DNA of 64,000 nucleotides from Aureispira sp964445645 (GCA_964445645.1 CAYULH010000006.1:1-64000), one strand, 5' to 3'. Numbered from the stretch's first letter, positions 8,098 through 17,125 are shown. The notes: generated by a model from the letters alone, not told the origin. Translations and numbers: made by a program.

Positions 8098-8157
8098 ACA
8101 AATGAGTAAATTTAAACCACGCCCAATACTATGCACATTGGCTATTCTCTCAAAGGC

Positions 8158-8228
8158 AGCAGCGAACAAAGGCTAAAATGTCAATAGCCCCTATGCGGGG
8201 CTACTGCATTTAGCCAGACCGTTCGAGT
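8158..8228 (+). repeat. attC-like imperfect palindrome E
   Basis: GCGAAC (8162-8167) faces GTTCGAG (8221-8227). Nested arms are GGCTAAAATG and GCATTTAGCC, and the apical hairpin is TAGCCCC (8185-8191) and GGGGCTA (8197-8203) with a 5-nt loop. It shares its layout with site C. It lies between the methyltransferase promoter and the 3' end of the DoxX-like gene. Confidence 0.5.
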
Positions 8229-8328
8229 CAATCCTCCCTACGGTCGGATCGACTCGAACAGAGTCGGGAACAAGCCCCTAGTTCTGTGCGAGCTTCCTAC
8301 GGGAGCACGCCCCAGCACTAGGGCTAAC
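8208..8328 (-). repeat. Composite structured repeat, copy 3
   Basis: The 24-nt block at 8305-8328 is identical to 3028-3051. It is followed on the minus strand by a CTCCCGTAGGAAGC hairpin region and then by the stem GTTCGAGTC (8221-8229) and GACTCGAAC (8251-8259). Compared with copy 1 (GTTCGAGGG with CCCTCGAAC), both arms changed together, so the hairpin is maintained by compensatory changes. The block touches the stop codon of the DoxX-like gene. Confidence 0.5.
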
Positions 8329-8333
8329 GGTTA

Positions 8334-8687
8334 TTATTTTCGCTCCAAAACAGCCGTTGCAATAGATAAAACGACTCCTATCAATGCAGGTTGCCACTCG
8401 CCGTCCCCTACCTGTAGGTGTGCCGTTAGCGCCAATGCCGAAACAAAGAAGAAGCCTGCATAAGCCCACTGCTTCAGAAGCTCTGATTGATTCGCCCAAA
8501 TAGCAATTACCCCCAGTATTTTGGCGATAGCCAATGGATAAATCAAATAAGTTGGGTGTCCTAATTTTGTAAATCCTGCTACGATCATCTCGTAATTTAG
8601 AAAATACATTCCTGCCGAAAATAACATCAATGCTGATAGAAGCCCCTTGGCTACCCTATACACTGTTTTTGATTTTTTTGCTGCCAT
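8334..8687 (-). CDS. DoxX-like small membrane protein
   Basis: The 117-residue protein has four hydrophobic segments: about residues 13-31 (GLLSALMLFSAGMYFLNY), 46-65 (YLIYPLAIAKILGVIAIW), 72-90 and 97-113. The pattern ALMLFSAGMYF, then LGHPTYLIYPLAIAKILGVIAIW, is typical of the DoxX-like (DoxX_2) family of four-helix inner-membrane proteins whose biochemical roles vary. It is more GC-rich than the island to its left and may mark its edge. It is followed directly by the composite repeat. No operon partner is evident. Confidence 0.75.
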   Translation of the reverse strand: MAAKKSKTVYRVAKGLLSALMLFSAGMYFLNYEMIVAGFTKLGHPTYLIYPLAIAKILGVIAIWANQSELLKQWAYAGFFFVSALALTAHLQVGDGEWQPALIGVVLSIATAVLERK

Positions 8688-8752
8688 GTTTGTTTGTTTT
8701 TTATTATAAGAATGAATGGTAACTTATCTATCTTGAACCAAGAATGCCCTAT

Positions 8753-9466
8753 TTAGCTAAGAAAACTATCTATATGTGTAATAAATTCATCCAATTCTTG
8801 GATATTAGAACGGACATTTAAATATAGGTTTGTATAATCTAAACAATCTACAATACCTTCTACTTGCCTTCTCTTTTTTGAATAGGAACGACCAGCTAAT
8901 TGATAAATTGAGTGCAAATCAGCCGCTGGATGACTACGCAACCTCATATTATCTGTACAAGGGTCGAAACCAAGGTTAGCAGTGATGTGAGGAATTGTGA
9001 GAGTTGGGTCAATACATGTATAATGTGTACATTCTGCCAGAAACCAAGCCTCAACTTCATGAACTGCAATCACAATATTAGTAGCGTTATTGGTATTGCT
9101 ACATAAGCGTTCTGTAACAGCAAGACCTCGTCTCATATTAGGTAGTGTACTGAGGGCGGATGGATATAAATCGCGTAAACCAATAATTTGAGTATAACCT
9201 TGCGCTTGTAAAGCAGAAAAATTATCTCTTATTTCAGATGCTACTTTTTCGTCATTAGCACAATCACGGATTAAGGCTTCATATCTTGCAGTAGGTTGAG
9301 TCGTCGAACTTAAATGTATTATTTGTCTTGGCACACTAGAACCACCAAAAACTTTTTGTTCTGTAATAGAAATATTTTTCTCACCAGCAATTTCTCTAAT
9401 AAGTTTACTAACAAATATTTGTTCTGTTTGTCCTTCAACAAATATCGCTATTTTTTTTAAAGGCAT
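8753..9466 (-). CDS. DUF4276-like (TOPRIM-type) partner of an AAA ATPase
   Basis: The 237-residue protein begins with a TOPRIM-like strand and motif (IAIFVEGQTEQIFVSKLI; E11-G12 and T14-E15). It continues with IIGLRDLYP, where a conserved aspartate is expected, and AVHEVEAWFLAE at about residues 134-145, patterns I associate with DUF4276-type proteins. TOPRIM domains cleave or nick nucleic acid using an acidic E/D-x-D centre; here the second acid of the D-x-D pair is not obvious (RDLYP), so activity is uncertain. The gene lies 11 bp downstream of the AAA ATPase on the same strand. Such ATPase plus TOPRIM-like pairs are frequent in anti-phage defence loci; that role is inferred from context. 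Confidence 0.6.
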   Translation of the reverse strand: MPLKKIAIFVEGQTEQIFVSKLIREIAGEKNISITEQKVFGGSSVPRQIIHLSSTTQPTARYEALIRDCANDEKVASEIRDNFSALQAQGYTQIIGLRDLYPSALSTLPNMRRGLAVTERLCSNTNNATNIVIAVHEVEAWFLAECTHYTCIDPTLTIPHITANLGFDPCTDNMRLRSHPAADLHSIYQLAGRSYSKKRRQVEGIVDCLDYTNLYLNVRSNIQELDEFITHIDSFLS

Positions 9467-9477
9467 ATATTATCCAA

Positions 9478-10659
9478 TTATTCCGTAAATTTCTCGAAGC
9501 CTTTGCTGTAGAATTCCGTTTCCAAAAAGTCAAAATTATTTAATCCCGTATACACAAAATCATCAAATGTTTGTGCAGAATTTCTATAATTATAAAAAAT
9601 CGCCTTATGCTTATCTCTTTGAATAACACACCAATGTTGAAGAGGAATTTTGTTCATTACAAACCTATTATTCGTAGTCATAATTACCTGAATGGGAGAT
9701 TCAGAGGCTTTCTTAATAATTATTTCGATTAGTTTTTTCGAGCGTTCATAATCTAGACCTTCACCAATGTCGTCAATCAGAATTAGATTCGATGTTCCCT
9801 CCAATAACGAATAATTTAGCTGAATTAGAAGAGAATACGCCCTGAACATGCCCTGTGACATCTCATACTGGTCAGTTATATCATTTAGTCCTCTTTCTTT
9901 TACCATAAGACCAACAATATCATCTGTTTTGTCTCGCATCCCTTTTAATGGTGAAAGTCCTATCTTCTCCAAATCATAGCCTATAAGCTCCATATCTTCA
10001 ATGACTGCATCCGTATATCTGTCACCAAATTTCGATTTGCCCAGTACAAATATGCGGATAACTTCATCTGAAGTCTTAAAACTCAAATCGATAGAATCTA
10101 CGTTTTCAGGTTCAAGAATTCCCTCTCTTCTAACTAAATGATCCTTCCCTAACAAACTACCAAAACGATAATGGCTCAACTCTTTGCTCCATCTATATAT
10201 ATTTTCAAGATAAGGATGTTGAATTTCATCTCTTTTTAAAAAAACAGCTAATTCCTTATCTGGAATTTTAAACTCCAAAGATTTTCCTAACTCATCAAAG
10301 AAAATCTGGCTGTTAGTTGTTGTACGATTTAACAAGGGATCATCTTGATTAATTTTCAAAATTTCGCTAGTTATCTTGTTATTTCTTACACTTAGATAAT
10401 AAGTTATTTCATCACCAGAATTTTCAAAAACTAATTCATACTCAAAAGAACCATATATATGTGGCAGTTTATCCTCACCCGATATAAAATCAGAAATATC
10501 TCTCAAAGCCTCAAGAGTCTTTGACTTTCCAGATGCGTTTTTTGCTACTATTAAATTTACATTCAAATCAAATGTAACAGAGCTGTTATCAACACCTTTG
10601 ATTGACCAATCAAGAGAATCATTAACAAATTGGTTGTATTTTATTGATTTCAGTAACAT
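9478..10659 (-). CDS. AAA/SMC-like ATPase of a two-gene defence-type pair
   Basis: The protein has 393 residues. Walker A is AKNASGKSKT (39-48), in the ABC/SMC style but with Ala in place of the first Gly. An ABC-like signature EMSQGMFRAYSLLIQL lies at 266-281, Walker B NLILIDDIGEGLD at 291-303 (Asp-Asp-x-x-Glu rather than Asp-Glu), and a switch-like MTTNNRFVM at 327-335. It resembles the AAA_15/AAA_21 ATPases found beside DUF4276, DUF3696 and TOPRIM genes. It is the first gene of a two-gene operon. A TAAATTTG box on the minus strand at 10743-10750 with CAA at 10768-10770 could be its promoter. In such pairs the ATPase is thought to sense infection and the partner to act on nucleic acid; this is inference here. 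Confidence 0.7.
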   Translation of the reverse strand: MLLKSIKYNQFVNDSLDWSIKGVDNSSVTFDLNVNLIVAKNASGKSKTLEALRDISDFISGEDKLPHIYGSFEYELVFENSGDEITYYLSVRNNKITSEILKINQDDPLLNRTTTNSQIFFDELGKSLEFKIPDKELAVFLKRDEIQHPYLENIYRWSKELSHYRFGSLLGKDHLVRREGILEPENVDSIDLSFKTSDEVIRIFVLGKSKFGDRYTDAVIEDMELIGYDLEKIGLSPLKGMRDKTDDIVGLMVKERGLNDITDQYEMSQGMFRAYSLLIQLNYSLLEGTSNLILIDDIGEGLDYERSKKLIEIIIKKASESPIQVIMTTNNRFVMNKIPLQHWCVIQRDKHKAIFYNYRNSAQTFDDFVYTGLNNFDFLETEFYSKGFEKFTE

Positions 10660-10861
10660 TTGTTATTTTCGTTATTTCGTATTAGTTGTCTTGGTAGAAC
10701 AAAGCCAATTTACAATATAGAAATTAATTTTGACACTATTTACAAATTTAAACCATCAAAACAGCAACAACATACTAAACAAATATTTAGGCCATTGAGT
10801 ACACTTAATCGTTAATACGATTTTCCTTTTAGAAATATTTAACACTTCTCCTGCTGCCATT

Positions 10862-10892
10862 TTGGCAGTTTACGTGTTTTTTTGTATCTTGC
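10862..10892 (+). promoter_or_regulatory. Candidate promoter of miaB
   Basis: TTG (10862-10864), a 20-bp spacer and TATCTTGC (10885-10892) approximate the Bacteroidota promoter, with one T missing from TAnnTTTG. It lies 36 bp before the ATG at 10928 and argues against the longer start at 10862. Confidence 0.4.
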
Positions 10893-10927
10893 GTTTCTTT
10901 TTACTAACAGTTGTTGAACCAATAGCT

Positions 10928-12376
10928 ATGTACAATAATAATCCAACCCTAAAGGACATTGACGAAACCAAGCAGGGTGATGTGTTTTTTAAGGAGCAGG
11001 TAATGCCGACCACGGCCGCACACAACAAAAAATTCTACATTGAGAGTTATGGCTGTCAGATGAATTTTAGTGATAGTGAAATTGTGGCTTCTATTTTATC
11101 GGATGTAGGTTATACCCCGACTAGAAACATGGAAGAATCGGATTTGATTCTTATCAATACCTGTTCTATTCGCGAGAAAGCAGAAGATACGGTTCGCAAG
11201 CGTTTGCGTGTGTTTGACAAGATGAAGGATGAACGTCCCGGCACATTGGTTGGTGTATTGGGCTGTATGGCCGAACGCCTCAAGCAAAAGTTACTAGACC
11301 AAGAAAAACTAGTAGATTTGGTGGTAGGGCCAGATGCTTACCGAGAATTGCCCAATCTAATTGCTACAGCCGAAGACGGCGACAAGGGCATCAATGTATT
11401 CTTATCCAGAGAAGAAACCTACTCCAATATCAACCCTGTGCGCTTGGGCAGCAATGGCGTTACCGCCTTTGTGACCATTATGCGTGGTTGTGACAATATG
11501 TGTTCTTTTTGTGTGGTGCCGTTTACACGAGGCCGTGAGCGCAGCCGTGATTTGTTTAGTATTGTGGCCGAATGTACCGACTTGTACCACCGTGGTTTTA
11601 GAGAGGTGACGTTGTTGGGGCAGAATGTGGATTCTTATGCTTGGAAAAATCCAGATACGGAGGAGGTGGTTGATTTTGCCGACTTGTTGGAGCAAACAGC
11701 TTTGATTCATCCCGATTTGCGGGTGCGTTTTTCCACCTCTCACCCCAAGGACATTACCGACAAGGTATTGTACAACATGGCTAAGTATGAGAATATTTGT
11801 AAGTACATTCACTTACCTGTGCAGTCGGGCAATAGTGCAGTACTCAAGAAAATGAATCGCACCTACGACCGTCCTTGGTACATTGACAAAGTAAAACGCA
11901 TTTATGAAATCATGCCCGATTGTGCCATTTCTTCGGATATGATTGCTGGTTTCTGTGGCGAAACAGAAGAGCAACACGAGGACACTTTGAGCATTATGTC
12001 TATTGCCAATTATAGCATGTCCTACATGTTTTACTACTCCGAACGCCCCAATACCTTGGCGCACAAAAAGTACGAAGATGATGTGCCTTTGGAGGTCAAA
12101 AAACGCCGCTTGAACGAAATTATTCGCTTGCAAAATCAAATTTCTTTTGAGCACAATCGCAAGGAAGTAGGACGCTACCACAAGATTTTGATTGAGAAAG
12201 TATCTAAAAAATCAGACAATGATTTGGCTGGACGCACCTCTCAAAACAAAATGGTCGTCTTTCCTAGAGAAAATGCCCAAATTGGCACTTATGCCTATGT
12301 CAAAATTCACGATTTTACTTCTGCCACCCTCAAAGGTACTTTGGTTTCAGAAGCAGAATATTTGGCCAATATCTAA
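10928..12376 (+). CDS. miaB: tRNA-2-methylthio-N6-dimethylallyladenosine synthase MiaB
   Basis: MiaB adds a methylthio group to i6A37 of tRNAs that read UNN codons, using two 4Fe-4S clusters. I use the ATG at 10928 (482 residues); the open frame upstream to 10862 codes a hydrophobic stretch that is not part of the family. The UPF0004 domain has ESYGCQMNFSDSEI (Cys43), NTCSIREKAE (Cys79) and GCMAER (Cys113). The radical-SAM motif is RGCDNMCSFCVVPFTRGRERSR with Cys188, Cys192 and Cys195. A C-terminal TRAM domain ends the protein. In many Bacteroidota miaB is followed by a sigma-54 activator gene, as here. Confidence 0.97.
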   Translation: MYNNNPTLKDIDETKQGDVFFKEQVMPTTAAHNKKFYIESYGCQMNFSDSEIVASILSDVGYTPTRNMEESDLILINTCSIREKAEDTVRKRLRVFDKMKDERPGTLVGVLGCMAERLKQKLLDQEKLVDLVVGPDAYRELPNLIATAEDGDKGINVFLSREETYSNINPVRLGSNGVTAFVTIMRGCDNMCSFCVVPFTRGRERSRDLFSIVAECTDLYHRGFREVTLLGQNVDSYAWKNPDTEEVVDFADLLEQTALIHPDLRVRFSTSHPKDITDKVLYNMAKYENICKYIHLPVQSGNSAVLKKMNRTYDRPWYIDKVKRIYEIMPDCAISSDMIAGFCGETEEQHEDTLSIMSIANYSMSYMFYYSERPNTLAHKKYEDDVPLEVKKRRLNEIIRLQNQISFEHNRKEVGRYHKILIEKVSKKSDNDLAGRTSQNKMVVFPRENAQIGTYAYVKIHDFTSATLKGTLVSEAEYLANI

Positions 12377-12391
12377 ACTATTTGTACAAAG

Positions 12392-13054
12392 ATGCCTTAT
12401 ATTTTTTTGGTTGTATGCTTGTTGATAATGGGGGCTTGTGGTGATGCAGCTTTACCCTCAGAGCAAGTTCCTGTTGCCACAACGGCCAACAAGGAACCTA
12501 TGCCTGTTGTGCCTCCAACTGCAGCTACCAACCTGCCACCTCCTGTATCACAAACACCACCAACCAATACACCAACGCCTGTTCCTAGTAACAATGGAAC
12601 GATGACTATGGAAAACTTAGATGGGGTTCAGGTGACTATGAATCCCAAGCTGTTTTTATCGTCAGAACAATTGTTAGCAAATGTGCAGCAATCCATTATT
12701 CCAGTGTATAAAAATTGGGTGCTCTTCAAAAATGGCACTTACATTATCCTAGATGACATTAGCAATATACCTGATGTGGCACAGGAAGCCCTGCGTTTGT
12801 TGGCGGCCTATCGCCCCAAAAGTGCTATGGAAAAACCCGACTGGGATTACTCCATTTCTCACTTGGATCGTGTAGAAGGCTGGTCGGTTTATGGCAATGG
12901 TTACGGCATTTATACTTATGTGCATCCTAGTGAAATGGTAGAAGCCCCCGCTCCCCCTAACATTATTGTTTTTTCTAGGAACAAACGGATGTTGGACGAG
13001 GCCAATCCAGAAATTTTATACATCAGCAGCGCAGAGGGGATTCGTGCCTATTAA
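12392..13054 (+). CDS. Hypothetical lipoprotein with a proline/threonine-rich linker
   Basis: The 220-residue protein has a lipoprotein signal (MPYIFLVVCLLIMGACGD, lipobox MGAC, Cys16), so it should be membrane-anchored. A low-complexity linker rich in Pro and Thr follows (about residues 24-66). The globular domain (70-220) contains YKNWVLFKNGTYII and DRVEGWSVYGNGYGIYTYV. I do not recognise the family. It begins 15 bp after miaB and is followed 54 bp later by the sigma-54 activator, so it is probably part of that transcription unit. In related genomes an LptE-type lipoprotein often sits close to this activator, but nothing in this sequence lets me call it LptE. Confidence 0.6.
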   Translation: MPYIFLVVCLLIMGACGDAALPSEQVPVATTANKEPMPVVPPTAATNLPPPVSQTPPTNTPTPVPSNNGTMTMENLDGVQVTMNPKLFLSSEQLLANVQQSIIPVYKNWVLFKNGTYIILDDISNIPDVAQEALRLLAAYRPKSAMEKPDWDYSISHLDRVEGWSVYGNGYGIYTYVHPSEMVEAPAPPNIIVFSRNKRMLDEANPEILYISSAEGIRAY

Positions 13055-13108
13055 TTTTTATTCAAATTAATTGCCCTCTGGGGCGATTTTACACTTGCTT
13101 TTGCCTAT

Positions 13109-14431
13109 ATGAATCTGCAAACCATCAAACAACGCTTTGGCATTATAGGAAACTCTCCTATTCTCAACCATGCCCTAAAAATAGCTACTCAAGTTGCTCC
13201 TACCGATTTATCTGTACTCATTCAGGGGGCAAGTGGTGTAGGCAAGGAATCTTTTTCTAAAATCATCCACAGCCTCTCGGCACGCAAACACCAAAAGTTT
13301 ATTGCCATCAACTGTGGTGCCTTGCCCGAAAGCACCCTGTATTCAGAATTGTTTGGACACACCAAAAATGCCTTTACAGGAGCAACCACCGAGCGCAAAG
13401 GTTATTTTGAAACCGTATCGGGTGGTACTATTTTCTTGGATGAAATTGGAGAAATGCCTGCTCGACTACAGCAATTCCTACTGCGTGTATTGGAGCAGGG
13501 CGAATTTGTAAAAATGGGCTCCAACAAGGTTGAAAAAACAGATGTGCGGGTGATTGCGGCCACTAATGTCAACTTGATGGAAAACGTACAAAAAGGCAAG
13601 TTTAGAGAAGATTTGTACTATCGTCTCAATACGGTGCCCATCAAAGTACCACCGCTCAAAGAACGTCCAGAAGACATTCATTTGCTCTTTAGAAAATTTG
13701 CCTCAGACTTTGCCGAACGCTACAGAACCACACCAGTACGATTGGACGAGCGTGCTCAATTGCTGCTAGAAAATTACAGTTGGCCCGGTAATATTCGCGA
13801 GCTCAAAAATATTGCTCAACAAGTTTCTGCCTTGGCCGAAAGCAAGCAGGTGGATGCACAAGAACTGCTAAAATTCATCCCCAAGGCATTAGAACGCAAC
13901 TTGCCTGCCGTACAAAATCAATTTGGCGGAGGATTTGACAATGCTGCTGGCCCTAGTCATTATGAACGAGAAATTTTGTTTAAGTTTCTCTATGAAATGC
14001 GCCGTGATTTGGCCGATATGAAAGACTTAATTACAGATTTGGTACGCACCAATGACTTGCAAATGCCCGCTTCGGCCAAAGGAAATAGCACAGGATTGAG
14101 TACAAGCTTAACCCCTATGCCCAATTTCCAGCCTTCTGTTAATCGCCATAACCATGAATTTGACTCCTCTGATTATGAGGAAGAATACGAAATGGATAAA
14201 AATATTTCTACGCCTATTATTATCAACAGCGATCATACCCTAGAAAAAGAAGACAAGTACAGTGCAATAGAAGAAATAGAAGAGTCGTTATCACTAGAAG
14301 ATATGGAACAGGAGTTGATCAAAAAAGCCTTGTCCAAACATCGTGGACGTAGAAAAGAGGCAGCCAAGGAACTGGGTATATCTGAACGCACCTTGTACAG
14401 AAAAATTCGCCAGTATGAGATTGAAGCCTAA
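13109..14431 (+). CDS. Sigma-54-interacting transcriptional activator without a receiver domain
   Basis: The 440-residue protein begins directly with the AAA+ domain: Walker A GASGVGKE (40-47), the sigma-54 contact loop NAFTGA (87-92), Walker B GTIFLDEIGEMP (106-117), the arginine-finger region FREDLYYRLN and WPGNIRELKN. An acidic linker of low complexity (about 330-400) precedes a Fis-type helix-turn-helix (AAKELGISERTLYRKIRQYE). No sensory or phosphoacceptor domain is present, so control must come from elsewhere. The first residue of the normally near-invariant GAFTGA loop is Asn. The gene lies downstream of miaB and a lipoprotein. Target promoters are unknown. Confidence 0.9.
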   Translation: MNLQTIKQRFGIIGNSPILNHALKIATQVAPTDLSVLIQGASGVGKESFSKIIHSLSARKHQKFIAINCGALPESTLYSELFGHTKNAFTGATTERKGYFETVSGGTIFLDEIGEMPARLQQFLLRVLEQGEFVKMGSNKVEKTDVRVIAATNVNLMENVQKGKFREDLYYRLNTVPIKVPPLKERPEDIHLLFRKFASDFAERYRTTPVRLDERAQLLLENYSWPGNIRELKNIAQQVSALAESKQVDAQELLKFIPKALERNLPAVQNQFGGGFDNAAGPSHYEREILFKFLYEMRRDLADMKDLITDLVRTNDLQMPASAKGNSTGLSTSLTPMPNFQPSVNRHNHEFDSSDYEEEYEMDKNISTPIIINSDHTLEKEDKYSAIEEIEESLSLEDMEQELIKKALSKHRGRRKEAAKELGISERTLYRKIRQYEIEA

Positions 14432-14777
14432 GCATGAAACCTTTTAATCTATGACTTGAGCTAATAGTATTGGCAACTTGTTAGCTACAATAATTCAACC
14501 TAGCCAAAGTAGGACGAATATGTTCAAAAAAAAATTTAGTTTTTTTTTCTAAAATCACTCCTGTTTTGGTAACACTTTTCAACCATCTCTCGTTAAGAAT
14601 AAAATAGAGCAAAAATTTACTAAAAAAAAAGTAGATAAAGCGATACAACTTATACTGAACTTTTTTACATTTGCACGAATTTGAAACAGTTCTTTTTAAG
14701 CCAGATTACTATTAGATTTTTAATAAAAAGAATACTGCTATTGTAATTAAATATACACCACTAAAATTATATTTTTT
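14432..14777. other. AT-rich intergenic region with a possible promoter
   Basis: This 346-bp stretch has no credible ORF. TACATTTG at 14666-14673 fits the -7 box of Bacteroidota promoters and lies about 105 bp before the DUF2795 gene, but no TTG is found at the expected -33 position. I see no repeat or RNA gene. Confidence 0.35.
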
Positions 14778-14999
14778 ATGTATTGGACATTAGAATTGGC
14801 CTCCCATCTGCAAGATGCTCCATGGCCAGCTACCCGCGATGAACTAATTGATTTCGCGATTCGCTCTGGTGCGCCTATCGAGGTTATCGAAAATCTTCAA
14901 GCATTGGAGGATGAAGGCGAAGTTTACGAAGGTATTGAAGATATTTGGGCCGACTTTCCTACCAAGTCCGATTTCTTCTTTCCAGAAGACGAGTACTAG
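14778..14999 (+). CDS. DUF2795 family small acidic protein
   Basis: The 73-residue protein reads MYWTLELASHLQDAPWPATR, then DELIDFAIRSGAPIEVIENL and a strongly acidic end. This is the typical composition of DUF2795 proteins from Bacteroidota, where the family is short, conserved and of unknown function. It stands alone between an AT-rich leader and a strong terminator, so it is probably transcribed as a single gene and well expressed. Confidence 0.85.
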   Translation: MYWTLELASHLQDAPWPATRDELIDFAIRSGAPIEVIENLQALEDEGEVYEGIEDIWADFPTKSDFFFPEDEY

Positions 15000-15023
15000 A
15001 ATCAAAATACTTATTCAGAATGC

Positions 15024-15066
15024 AAAATGAGTCATTTTCTTTTACGAGGAAATGACTCATTTTTTG
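15024..15066 (+). terminator. Rho-independent terminator after the DUF2795 gene
   Basis: A perfect 14-bp stem, AAAATGAGTCATTT (15024-15037) with AAATGACTCATTTT (15050-15063), has a 12-nt loop and ends in a T-run. It lies 25 bp after the stop codon. Confidence 0.85.
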
Positions 15067-15276
15067 TTGTAATTGTTTATATTTATTAGTCATGACGTTT
15101 ACAACCAATAATATTCCCCATCTGAACTAAGTTTTCACATCCCCACCCACCCTTGTTTATATATTATATCAAAAACTATTACAAAGTAGTTTTGTAAACA
15201 ATACCCTTGAACACAACCTATAATTCTTGTTGTCTAAATCAACTATTCCATTTATCCATTTCTAATTGTATAATTT

Positions 15277-16407
15277 ATGCTTTCATTGCTTTTAAGAGTT
15301 TTTCTTCTAAGTTTTTTTCTTTGTAGTCTTCCCATTCTTACACAAGCCCAGCACAGCCCCCCCGCCTTAGAGTCCTACAATAAAGCACTAATTTGGCGAG
15401 GTTTTGAACATCGTTGGACGTACAACCACCGAATTAATAGAATAGGAAGTTCTGTCTCCATCAAGGACGGCGAAGCCTATTGTAGGCATTACAGTGCTAC
15501 AGGCTTGGGTTCGGATAGCACCTTTGCCAAAACCCATTACACCTATGTAGAATCTCCCAATGTTGTTTTTAAGGAAACTGAAATCAAAATACTGGTCAAT
15601 GGTCATGAGGGGGATTTGCTCACCAAAACGGCAAAAGTATACCTTGACTTGGATCAATGGATGCAGGGCAAAACGCATTATGATGTTTTGGTCAATGGTT
15701 TTGAGGTGAGATCTATGATCAAAGCCGACCAGCTCCAATTATTGCGTTTTTTGGTAGAAGATCCTGTTTATACTCGCGAAACCCAACAACTTTATCTACA
15801 AGCCAATTTCAACTTAGTAACCAATTGTAGAACCTTAGAATGTGAATTGTTTAAAAATCAAACAGCTTATGAACTTACCTTGCATTTGCTAATTATCGGT
15901 TTTGAGGAGGATGCAGGAGAAGTCCGAGATTCTTATACCACTCGAAATTATGCTTGGGACACCTCTGTAGAGGTAGAAGATTTGAGCAAACCCTTAACTA
16001 TTTCTGGACAAAGGGATGTTTTTCCGACTGCCTGCCTTGGCATAAAGGGTTTAGGAATCGTTTTAGATGAAGAACACTGGATTTTGCAAATAGACAATTT
16101 TGTTACGCCACTCCATTACAACCGCCATACAGGAGATATGAAAAGTCATGTTAATATGAAAGTGGTAGCGTGGAACAACGGAATGGAAAATTTCTCGGTA
16201 GCACCGCTCAAGGCGGAATTTGCCAAGCGCAAAAGTGGTTTTGCTATGTTAGAAACCAATCCTAGCTTGGTGCAATTTTCCAATGCCCGAATCAAACATG
16301 GCAGTGTTGATATGTCGCTCTATTGGCGTGGCAACAACAAAAGCTCCGAAGCCCCCGAGGCAGAAAGCACAAAAATTATTACCGATAAACTAAACTTTGA
16401 AAAGTAA
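15277..16407 (+). CDS. Exported hypothetical protein
   Basis: The 376-residue protein has a clear signal peptide (MLSLLLRVFLLSFFLCSLPI, cleavage likely after TQAQ). The mature part looks beta-rich, with repeated short patterns such as WRGFEHRWTYNHRINRIGSS and an ending YWRGNNKS. No domain is recognised. It overlaps the next gene by one base (TAATG), so the two are cotranslated and probably work together at the outer membrane. Confidence 0.6.
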   Translation: MLSLLLRVFLLSFFLCSLPILTQAQHSPPALESYNKALIWRGFEHRWTYNHRINRIGSSVSIKDGEAYCRHYSATGLGSDSTFAKTHYTYVESPNVVFKETEIKILVNGHEGDLLTKTAKVYLDLDQWMQGKTHYDVLVNGFEVRSMIKADQLQLLRFLVEDPVYTRETQQLYLQANFNLVTNCRTLECELFKNQTAYELTLHLLIIGFEEDAGEVRDSYTTRNYAWDTSVEVEDLSKPLTISGQRDVFPTACLGIKGLGIVLDEEHWILQIDNFVTPLHYNRHTGDMKSHVNMKVVAWNNGMENFSVAPLKAEFAKRKSGFAMLETNPSLVQFSNARIKHGSVDMSLYWRGNNKSSEAPEAESTKIITDKLNFEK

Positions 16408-17078
16408 TGAAAGCTCTATATATAAGCAGTGTACTACTGAGTATGCTTTTTTTTAGTTCTCTGTGTCAAGCACAAAAAAATGGGGTCAGTGGCTATGGCC
16501 AATCCGAAATCATCTACACCGTGGGCCGTATTTCACAGGATCTATATATTGGTGCTGGCGGTGGCGTTGTAATCAATGATAATTTTCAGTTTGGAATTTT
16601 TCTACGAGCACTCATTCGCCCTTACAAATTTGATTTATTTGGGCCGCAATTCCCTGTCAATTTAGACGAGGAGCATCCCTTCTCCAGAAATCAAAATGCT
16701 ATTTCAACCATTGCCAATCACACAGAAACAGGCATTAATGTAGGTTTTAATATTATGCCCGATAAACCGTTTCAGATAACTTTTAATGGCATGGTAGGAC
16801 TCAGTACCGTTTCCTTCAGTGAAATTACCATGTTCGAAAACCCAAACGATCCCGACAATCCAATTTTTCAAGATGATTTGTATACGATGTTTGGGGGCAA
16901 TTCTTCTTTTGAGGTCAATTTGCATGTAAAAGTAGGTGGCTTTCTCAAAATGGGTATCAAAGGGGGCTATCACTTTGCCTTAATCAATGGCAGAACCCGC
17001 AATGGCAATCTCCTCAAAATTCCTAACATGTTTTCTGGGCCTTATATTGGTACAAGTTTGGTTTTTGGCAGTTTTTAA
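16407..17078 (+). CDS. Exported protein, probable small outer-membrane beta-barrel
   Basis: The 223-residue protein has a signal peptide (MKALYISSVLLSMLFFSSLC, then QAQ). Amphipathic, glycine-rich strands follow (YIGAGGGVVINDNFQFGIFL; MGIKGGYHFALING), and the protein ends in SLVFGSF with a terminal Phe, as outer-membrane barrels do. The size suggests an 8-stranded barrel. It is translationally coupled to the exported protein upstream. Ligand or function unknown. Confidence 0.6.
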   Translation: MKALYISSVLLSMLFFSSLCQAQKNGVSGYGQSEIIYTVGRISQDLYIGAGGGVVINDNFQFGIFLRALIRPYKFDLFGPQFPVNLDEEHPFSRNQNAISTIANHTETGINVGFNIMPDKPFQITFNGMVGLSTVSFSEITMFENPNDPDNPIFQDDLYTMFGGNSSFEVNLHVKVGGFLKMGIKGGYHFALINGRTRNGNLLKIPNMFSGPYIGTSLVFGSF

Positions 17079-17125
17079 CCTTCTTTTGTGCTGCGATTCT
17101 TTTTTATCTGTTAAAACTACTTCCA

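Noticed and set aside
8219..8260. tRNA-like T-arm (GTTCGAGTC)
   Set aside because: It is one arm of a symmetric hairpin; no acceptor, D or anticodon arms surround it.
10862..10927. Upstream extension of miaB by 22 codons
   Set aside because: It codes a hydrophobic stretch foreign to MiaB and overlaps a likely promoter; ATG at 10928 gives the normal start.
12392..13054. Calling the lipoprotein LptE
   Set aside because: Position is suggestive but the Pro/Thr linker and domain motifs do not match what I know of LptE.
16407..17078. Assignment of a specific barrel family (for example OmpW or OmpA)
   Set aside because: Only general strand patterns and the terminal Phe are visible.
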